Source: UBA5794 sp965368815 (GTDB lineage Bacteria > Actinomycetota > Acidimicrobiia > Spongiisociales > UBA5794). From it: a stretch of 10,385 bases of DNA. The position numbers were made by a program, and so were the translations under genes. Below, piece by piece: positions 6,138 through 10,385 of the stretch. The DNA is taken from NCBI GenBank assembly GCA_965368815.1, contig CBDUOH010000073.1, positions 1-10,385 on the forward strand, given 5' to 3'. The notes under the pieces were generated by a model. The model was not told the DNA's origin. It worked only from the letters and a program-made list of their open reading frames with translations, and did no database searches. How positions within the stretch are numbered: position 1 is the stretch's first letter; each line of letters opens with the position of its first letter.

Positions 6138-6804
6138 TGAGGACAGCCGGAGGAGTCGGGTTCCCGAACTTCGTGGAGATGTCCGCAAGGGGGTCCTCTC
6201 GGGTGTCCGATGAGGTGCCCGAGCTTGTTGGCGACTGAATGCCGGTCCCGCCGGGCGCGGGTGTCGAGGGCTGCGGTGCGTTCGAGACCGGAATAGCGAC
6301 AGGTGGGCTGGTCGTGGTCGTCGTTGTCGGGGGTGAACTCGTCGTGGTGGTCCCGCCGCCGTTGAGGCCCGGTGCCGCCTTCATGAAGACCGCTGTCACC
6401 CACATGAACCCGTCGCCATCGATCGTGACACCGACACCGACGTAGTTGTAATCACCGAGGATGTTCGCCCGGTGCGACGATGAATTCATGAAAGCATCGT
6501 GCAAGCTGCCCACATCGAGGCCCACACCGACGTTCTCGCCGAGCCTCTCCCATCCGGTTGTCACCGAACCGAGATTCGAACTGTGGAATATCTCGCCCCG
6601 TTCGGCCATCAGATCCGAATGGCGGCGGGCGTCGTCTGACAGATCCCAGTACGACTCAACGGGTGAAAGACCCGCAGCAGAGCGGGATGCGTTGATCTTC
6701 GCCACGAAGTCCCCCGCCGGCCCGGCAAGGGCCGGAACCGTGAATGCAGCGACGAAAACAGACGTGATGGCAACAAGAACGAGTGTTCTTCGTGTGGTGC
6801 GCAT
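6133..6804 (-). CDS. Secreted CAP/SCP-domain protein with Thr/Ser/Pro-rich tail
   Basis: This 223-residue protein has a clear Sec signal peptide: basic MRTTRR, a hydrophobic core at 8-24 and a likely cut after ALA27. The CAP domain (about 30-142, YkwD-like bacterial SCP family) shows HSDLMAERG (His62), the IFHSS motif (His74), GENVG (Glu90), SSSHRANIL (His111) and the closing strand YVGVGVTIDG. Related proteins are extracellular and their molecular roles vary; no enzyme activity can be assigned. From about 148 the chain becomes a low-complexity linker (GGGTTTTSSPPTTTTTT) and then a 50-residue Ser/Pro/Gly-rich tail with no LPXTG or membrane anchor, so release or loose wall association is likely. 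GAAGGA at 6813-6818, eight bases before the ATG, supports this start. An imperfect 12-bp hairpin lies immediately upstream and may control expression. Confidence 0.91.
   Translation of the reverse strand: MRTTRRTLVLVAITSVFVAAFTVPALAGPAGDFVAKINASRSAAGLSPVESYWDLSDDARRHSDLMAERGEIFHSSNLGSVTTGWERLGENVGVGLDVGSLHDAFMNSSSHRANILGDYNYVGVGVTIDGDGFMWVTAVFMKAAPGLNGGGTTTTSSPPTTTTTTSPPVAIPVSNAPQPSTPAPGGTGIQSPTSSGTSSDTREDPLADISTKFGNPTPPAVLI
6310..6351 (-). repeat. Threonine-codon microsatellite within the CAP gene
   Basis: This coding tract consists mainly of ACN threonine codons broken by Ser-Ser-Pro-Pro, seen on the plus strand as runs of GTC/GTG/GTT triplets. It encodes the linker at residues 152-165 between the CAP domain and the tail. 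Such tracts can change length by slippage, and O-linked glycosylation of similar Thr/Pro linkers is known in some actinobacteria. Confidence 0.6.
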
Positions 6805-6812
6805 CCTCGGAG

Positions 6813-6818
6813 TCCTTC
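6813..6818 (-). promoter_or_regulatory. Ribosome binding site of the CAP gene
   Basis: The minus strand reads GAAGGA eight bases before ATG 6804, a good Shine-Dalgarno match. It directly abuts the stem-loop at 6819-6848, so folding of that element could affect ribosome access. Confidence 0.6.
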
Positions 6819-6848
6819 ACAGAGAGCAGTTGGTTGACTTCTCTCTGT
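6819..6848 (-). promoter_or_regulatory. Inverted repeat upstream of the CAP gene ribosome binding site
   Basis: ACAGAGAG (6819-6826) and CTCTCTGT (6841-6848) are perfectly complementary. After one mismatch, AGT (6828-6830) and ACT (6837-6839) continue the stem, leaving a six-base loop. The element ends where the Shine-Dalgarno sequence begins, 14 bases before the ATG. It could be an mRNA leader hairpin or an operator. I see no recognisable motif of the c-di-AMP (ydaO) riboswitch found upstream of some actinobacterial wall enzymes. Confidence 0.55.
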
Positions 6849-6885
6849 ATCGGACCTGGGGCGCGAGGTATTGAGCATTTCACAT

Positions 6886-6899
6886 GGGTCGTTCGACCC
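6886..6899. repeat. GGGTCG/CGACCC palindrome between the CAP and aminopeptidase genes
   Basis: GGGTCG and CGACCC flank TT. The palindrome sits 73-86 bases beyond the aminopeptidase stop codon and about 82 bases upstream of the CAP start. It could be a weak terminator hairpin for the transketolase-aminopeptidase transcript or an operator for the CAP gene. It lacks a T-run on either strand. I see no confident promoter in the rest of this 167-base gap. Confidence 0.3.
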
Positions 6900-6971
6900 G
6901 GTTGGTCACAGGAGGGGTAGCGGGCTGGGGCCGAATGACGGCGCGACATCCCTGTGTGATCGGCGGAAGGG

Positions 6972-8399
6972 TCAGTCGTTCTGCATGGCCTCGGCCACCG
7001 AGACCAACGTCCGCACACCGAAACCCGAACCGCCCTTGGTCACGTAGTGTTCCGTCTTCTCCGCACGTGCAGGTCCCGCCACGTCAAGGTGCACCCATGG
7101 CGTGTCGCCGACGAACGCCTCGAGCAGGAGTGCGGCGGTGATGGTGCCGCCCCACCGACCCCCGACGTTCTTCAGATCGGCAATGTCGCTCTCGACAAGG
7201 GATGCATACTCGTGATCGAGCGGCAGTCGCCACAGCTTCTCGCCTGCGGCCTTGCCCGCCGCCCCAACCACCCCGGCGGCATCATCGTCGTTGGACAACA
7301 GGCCACCGATGTGTGTGCCGAGCGCCACCTTGCAGGCACCAGTCAGGGTGGCGATGTCGACCACAAGATCCGGTTTCATCTCGACGGCGAGGGACAGGCC
7401 GTCCGCGAGAACCAGACGCCCTTCAGCGTCGGTGTTGAGGATCTCGATCGTCTTCCCGTTGTAGGCCGTCATGACGTCGCCCGGCCTCTGGGCTGATCCA
7501 CCTGTCAGGTTCTCGGTCAGAGGCGTGATCCCCACGACGTTCACCTTGAGACCGAGGCGGGCAATCGCCTGCATCGCTCCCATGACCGCGGCAGCACCAG
7601 CCATGTCCGTCTTCATCGTCTCCATCGCAGCCGCCGGCTTGATCGAAAGACCACCCGAATCGAACACGATGCCCTTCCCGACGAACGCGACCGTCTTGGT
7701 GGCTCCTTCGGGCTCGTACTTCATCACCACCATGCGCGCTGGCCGGTCCGCGCCACGGTTGACGCTGGCAAGTCCACCGAATCCGGCGGCCTCGATCTCG
7801 TTCTCGTCGTACACCTTGACGTTCAGGCTCGTGTCGAGACCCATCGCTATGTCGGCAATCGCAGACGGCGGCTTGTCCAATGCGGGTCGGTTGACAAGGT
7901 CGCGGGCGAGTATCACCCCATCGGCCAAAGCCTTTGCGGAGCTGATCTCACCGTCGGGTACCTCCCCGCCGACCAGCGTCACGTCTGCGAGGCGCACCGG
8001 TTTCGGTTCGGATTTGTACTCCTCGAAGGCGTAGGCGCCCAACCACATGCCGAGCGAAACGGCACCGGCAGCGCCATCGACGTCAACCAGATGCAGCGAT
8101 GTGGCTGCGTGCCGGTACCCGGCGACCGAACGGACGGCCGAACCCGCAGCGCGGCGCAGGCGTTCGGCATCGACCTCATCACCGACGCCGACGAGGAGCG
8201 TTTCGGCTGTCGGGCCCCCGGGAGTGGGGACGAGGACGCTTTGACCGGCTGCCCCGGTGAAGTCCCTGATGTCGAGGAAGCCTCCCAGCTCGTCGAGATC
8301 GGGGGCCAGCGGATCATGGTCGAGCACCGTACGGTCTGCGAGCACAGGTACGACTGCGACGCCTGCACCCGCGACTTCGCCGTGGCTGATGTTGATCAT
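6972..8399 (-). CDS. pepA: Leucyl aminopeptidase (M17 family)
   Basis: This 475-residue cytosolic metallopeptidase removes N-terminal residues from peptides during protein turnover; M17 enzymes are normally two-metal hexamers. The N-terminal macro-like domain (about 1-150) is divergent. The catalytic domain is textbook: GKGIVFDSGGLSIKP with Lys242, Asp247 and Lys254; KTDMAGAA with Asp265; and the family signature NTDAEGRLVL (322-331) with Asp324, Glu326 and Arg328. All metal and catalytic residues equivalent to those of E. coli PepA are present. The frame stays open upstream into transketolase, but ATG 8399 is the right start because GGAGG lies five bases before it. It begins 22 bases after the transketolase stop, so the two are probably one operon. 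The DNA-binding roles of E. coli PepA should not be assumed here. Confidence 0.96.
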   Translation of the reverse strand: MINISHGEVAGAGVAVVPVLADRTVLDHDPLAPDLDELGGFLDIRDFTGAAGQSVLVPTPGGPTAETLLVGVGDEVDAERLRRAAGSAVRSVAGYRHAATSLHLVDVDGAAGAVSLGMWLGAYAFEEYKSEPKPVRLADVTLVGGEVPDGEISSAKALADGVILARDLVNRPALDKPPSAIADIAMGLDTSLNVKVYDENEIEAAGFGGLASVNRGADRPARMVVMKYEPEGATKTVAFVGKGIVFDSGGLSIKPAAAMETMKTDMAGAAAVMGAMQAIARLGLKVNVVGITPLTENLTGGSAQRPGDVMTAYNGKTIEILNTDAEGRLVLADGLSLAVEMKPDLVVDIATLTGACKVALGTHIGGLLSNDDDAAGVVGAAGKAAGEKLWRLPLDHEYASLVESDIADLKNVGGRWGGTITAALLLEAFVGDTPWVHLDVAGPARAEKTEHYVTKGGSGFGVRTLVSVAEAMQND

Positions 8400-8402
8400 G
8401 AA

Positions 8403-8409
8403 CTCCTCC
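8403..8409 (-). promoter_or_regulatory. Ribosome binding site that fixes the pepA start
   Basis: The minus strand reads GGAGGAG, with the GGAGG core five bases before ATG 8399. This strong Shine-Dalgarno sequence decides against the longer open frame reaching back to 8738, which overlaps the transketolase gene. Confidence 0.75.
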
Positions 8410-8421
8410 GTGATTGCGTAT

Positions 8422-10374
8422 CTAGATGTTGTCGAGCGCCGTGCGGATCCTGTCGGCGACGCTCTCGGGCGTGAACCCGAACTTCTCAGCAAGGACCTTG
8501 GCTGGTGCCGAAGCACCGAACTGGTCGATCCCGATCGTTTCGCCACCATTGGCAGCAAACAGTGACCAACCGAACGTCGATGCGGCCTCGAGTGTGAACA
8601 CCGGCAGCCCCGATCCGAGCACTTCGGCCCGGTAATCGTCCGGTTGGTCAAGGAACTGTTCGACGCACGGCATGGACACGACCCTGACATCGAGACTCTC
8701 ACTTGCGAGCAGTGATGCTGTGTCTTCGGCAAGGGCAACCTCGGACCCGGTCGCCACGATCACGAGGGACGAGCCCGGTCGACGGACATACCCACCCCGG
8801 GCAACGAGGTCCATGTCGGCCGCCATCTCGGGGACCCGGAGCCCCTGCCGTGTCAGAACGATTCCTGACGGTCCTGTCGTCCGGTTGATGGCCGACTGCC
8901 ACACGACGGCGGTCTCCGTCGGGTCGGCTGGCCGGTAGACATACATGTTCGGGATCGCACGCAGGGCTGCAAGATGCTCGATCGGTTGGTGTGTCGGACC
9001 GTCTTCACCGAGGAAGATCGAATCGTGGGTCCACACGAATACCGACGGGAGATCCATCAGCGCCGCCAGCCGCACCGACGGGCGCATGTAGTCGCTGAAC
9101 GTGAGGAACGTGGCCCCGAAAGCCCGCGATCCACCGTGCTGGGTTATGCCGTTGACGATCGCACCCATCGCATGTTCCCTGATGCCGGCCCTGATGTTCC
9201 GGCCGGTACGATTCACGCGGGAAAAGTCATCACTGTCGTCGAACAACGAGTTGGTCGAAGGTGCCAGATCTCCCGAGATGCTCATCAACTCGGGCCGCTC
9301 GGCGCCGAGTTCCTGGATCACGGCACTCGAGAGGGTGCGGGTTGCAATCGACGCCCCAGCATCGTGCGGCGGAGCCGACAACGCAACCGGCTCAGGATTC
9401 CACGCCTTTTCCCACTCGGCACGCTCGGTCCCAGGTGTTCCCGACAGTCTGGTAAGCCATGCCTGACGCTTGGCGACGCCACGTTCCATGGCGGATCTGA
9501 AAAAGTCGTACACCTCGGCGGGAACCTCGAACTCGGGGAGTGACCAATCCATCGAGGCCTTGGCGCCTGTGATCTCGTCGTGACCAAGCGGTGACCCGTG
9601 GGCGCTTGCGGTGTCGACCTTGGTGGGGGCCGAGTAGCCGATGTGTGTCTTGCACGAGATGAGCGCCGGTCTCGTTTCATCGATCAACGCCTCGTGGATG
9701 GCCGCATCGATCGCACTGCGATCGTGTCCATCGACCGTCAACGTCTGCCAGCCGTAGGCATCGAACCGCTTCGGCACATCCTCGGAGAACGCGAGGTCGG
9801 TGGATCCGTCGATCGTGATCGAGTTGTCGTCGTAGAACACCACAAGCCTGCCGAGCCCGAGATGCCCTGCGAGGGAGGCTGCCTCGGACGACACACCTTC
9901 CATCAGATCACCGTCACCGCAGAACACATAGGTGTGATGGTTGGTCAGCGATTCGCCATGGATGGCGCGCAGGTGTTCTTCCGCGATCGCCATGCCCACG
10001 GCCGTCGAGATGCCCTGGCCGAGCGGGCCGGTCGTCGTTTCGATACCGATGGTTTGGTTCACCTCTGGGTGTCCGGCGGTCTCGGAGCCCCACTGGCGGA
10101 AGTCCTTGAGTTCGTCCATCGACATCGGAAATCCGCTGAGGTGGAGGAGCGAGTACAGCAGCATGGATCCGTGGCCGTTCGAGACCACGAATCGATCACG
10201 ATCCCGCCATTTGGGCGCCGCAGGATCGACGTTGAGGTACTTGGACCACAACACGACGGCGATGTCGGCCATACCGAGAGGCATGCCCGGATGTCCTGAG
10301 TTTGCGCGTTGGACCGCATCCATCGACAAGACCCTGATGGTGTCCGCCGCGAGCTGATCGATGTCCTTGGTCAT
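8422..10374 (-). CDS. tkt: Transketolase
   Basis: This 650-residue enzyme is close to the usual length of about 660. It uses thiamin diphosphate to move two-carbon ketol units between sugar phosphates in the non-oxidative pentose phosphate pathway, as a cytosolic homodimer. The N-terminal cofactor domain has ANSGHPGMPLGMAD (His28), SNGHGS (His68), His102, the GDGDLMEG motif (153-160) ending with DDN at 182-184, and SAHGSPLG (His259). The pyrimidine-binding domain has catalytic Glu400 in GIREHAMG, THDSIFLGEDGPTHQP (450-464, with His450 and His462) and Arg509 in LTRQGL. A C-terminal domain starts about 525. Every expected catalytic residue is present. ATG 10374 has GGAGG four bases upstream. 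It is the first visible gene of a likely operon with pepA; its promoter lies outside the window. Confidence 0.98.
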   Translation of the reverse strand: MTKDIDQLAADTIRVLSMDAVQRANSGHPGMPLGMADIAVVLWSKYLNVDPAAPKWRDRDRFVVSNGHGSMLLYSLLHLSGFPMSMDELKDFRQWGSETAGHPEVNQTIGIETTTGPLGQGISTAVGMAIAEEHLRAIHGESLTNHHTYVFCGDGDLMEGVSSEAASLAGHLGLGRLVVFYDDNSITIDGSTDLAFSEDVPKRFDAYGWQTLTVDGHDRSAIDAAIHEALIDETRPALISCKTHIGYSAPTKVDTASAHGSPLGHDEITGAKASMDWSLPEFEVPAEVYDFFRSAMERGVAKRQAWLTRLSGTPGTERAEWEKAWNPEPVALSAPPHDAGASIATRTLSSAVIQELGAERPELMSISGDLAPSTNSLFDDSDDFSRVNRTGRNIRAGIREHAMGAIVNGITQHGGSRAFGATFLTFSDYMRPSVRLAALMDLPSVFVWTHDSIFLGEDGPTHQPIEHLAALRAIPNMYVYRPADPTETAVVWQSAINRTTGPSGIVLTRQGLRVPEMAADMDLVARGGYVRRPGSSLVIVATGSEVALAEDTASLLASESLDVRVVSMPCVEQFLDQPDDYRAEVLGSGLPVFTLEAASTFGWSLFAANGGETIGIDQFGASAPAKVLAEKFGFTPESVADRIRTALDNI

Positions 10375-10378
10375 GTTG

Positions 10379-10385
10379 CCTCCCT
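10379..10385 (-). promoter_or_regulatory. Ribosome binding site of tkt
   Basis: The minus strand reads AGGGAGG, with its GGAGG core four bases before ATG 10374. The sequence upstream lies beyond the window edge. Confidence 0.7.

Noticed and set aside
6886..6899. GGGTCG/CGACCC palindrome as an intrinsic terminator of pepA
   Set aside because: The stem is short with almost no loop and no T-run follows on the minus strand, so I kept it only as a palindrome.
6819..6971. c-di-AMP (ydaO-type) riboswitch upstream of the CAP gene
   Set aside because: The gap is rather short and I could not find the conserved motifs of that riboswitch; only a simple hairpin is supported.
8400..8738. N-terminal extension of the aminopeptidase frame into transketolase
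   Set aside because: The added sequence is Ser/Arg-rich shadow, overlaps the transketolase C-terminus, and ATG 8399 has a strong Shine-Dalgarno sequence at the right distance.
1..10385. tRNA, rRNA, CRISPR array, insertion sequence or attachment site
   Set aside because: I saw no tRNA-like T-arm in the gaps, no spaced direct repeat series, no transposase or integrase motif, and no long terminal inverted repeats.

Overview
The window is GC-rich, densely coding chromosomal DNA. It holds seven protein genes in two convergent blocks and no mobile element, CRISPR array or RNA gene that I can see. A class A penicillin-binding protein with two C-terminal PASTA domains, TANNNT-type -10 boxes placed exactly for leaderless ATG starts, and very high G/C at third codon positions all suggest a high-GC actinobacterium. 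The small protein with the REHGYQPTDPYIRRYW motif resembles proteins I associate with Acidimicrobiia-like lineages. That class assignment is inference, not proof.

Plus-strand block (122-6118): a bifunctional peptidoglycan synthase (122-2620); an exporter-type ABC half-transporter (2680-4461); a roughly 290-base gap with a bulged hairpin, short direct repeats and an AT-rich promoter-like island; a small conserved-looking protein of unknown function (core 4751-5068); and a rhodanese-E1 fusion of the MoeB/ThiF/MOCS3 sulfur-transfer family (5078-6118). The ABC and E1 genes both begin with TAGCCT, six bases, then ATG. In the E1 case the -10 box contains the stop codon of the preceding gene and lies inside a perfect 9-bp inverted repeat.

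Minus-strand block (10374 down to 6133): transketolase (8422-10374) and leucyl aminopeptidase (6972-8399), 22 bases apart with a good Shine-Dalgarno sequence between them and probably co-transcribed. After a 167-base gap comes a secreted CAP/SCP-domain protein (6133-6804) with a Thr/Ser/Pro-rich tail. A 12-bp inverted repeat with one mismatch lies directly upstream of its ribosome binding site. The two blocks meet tail to tail, with 14 bases between stop codons, inside a 10-base direct repeat.

The genes are mostly housekeeping: cell-wall synthesis and a secreted envelope protein, membrane export, the non-oxidative pentose phosphate pathway, peptide turnover and cofactor or tRNA sulfur transfer. 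I see no defence, secondary-metabolite or other clearly new multi-gene system. The least ordinary places are the 5053-5078 junction, the N-terminal rhodanese on the E1 enzyme, the small unknown protein beside it, and the hairpin upstream of the CAP gene.
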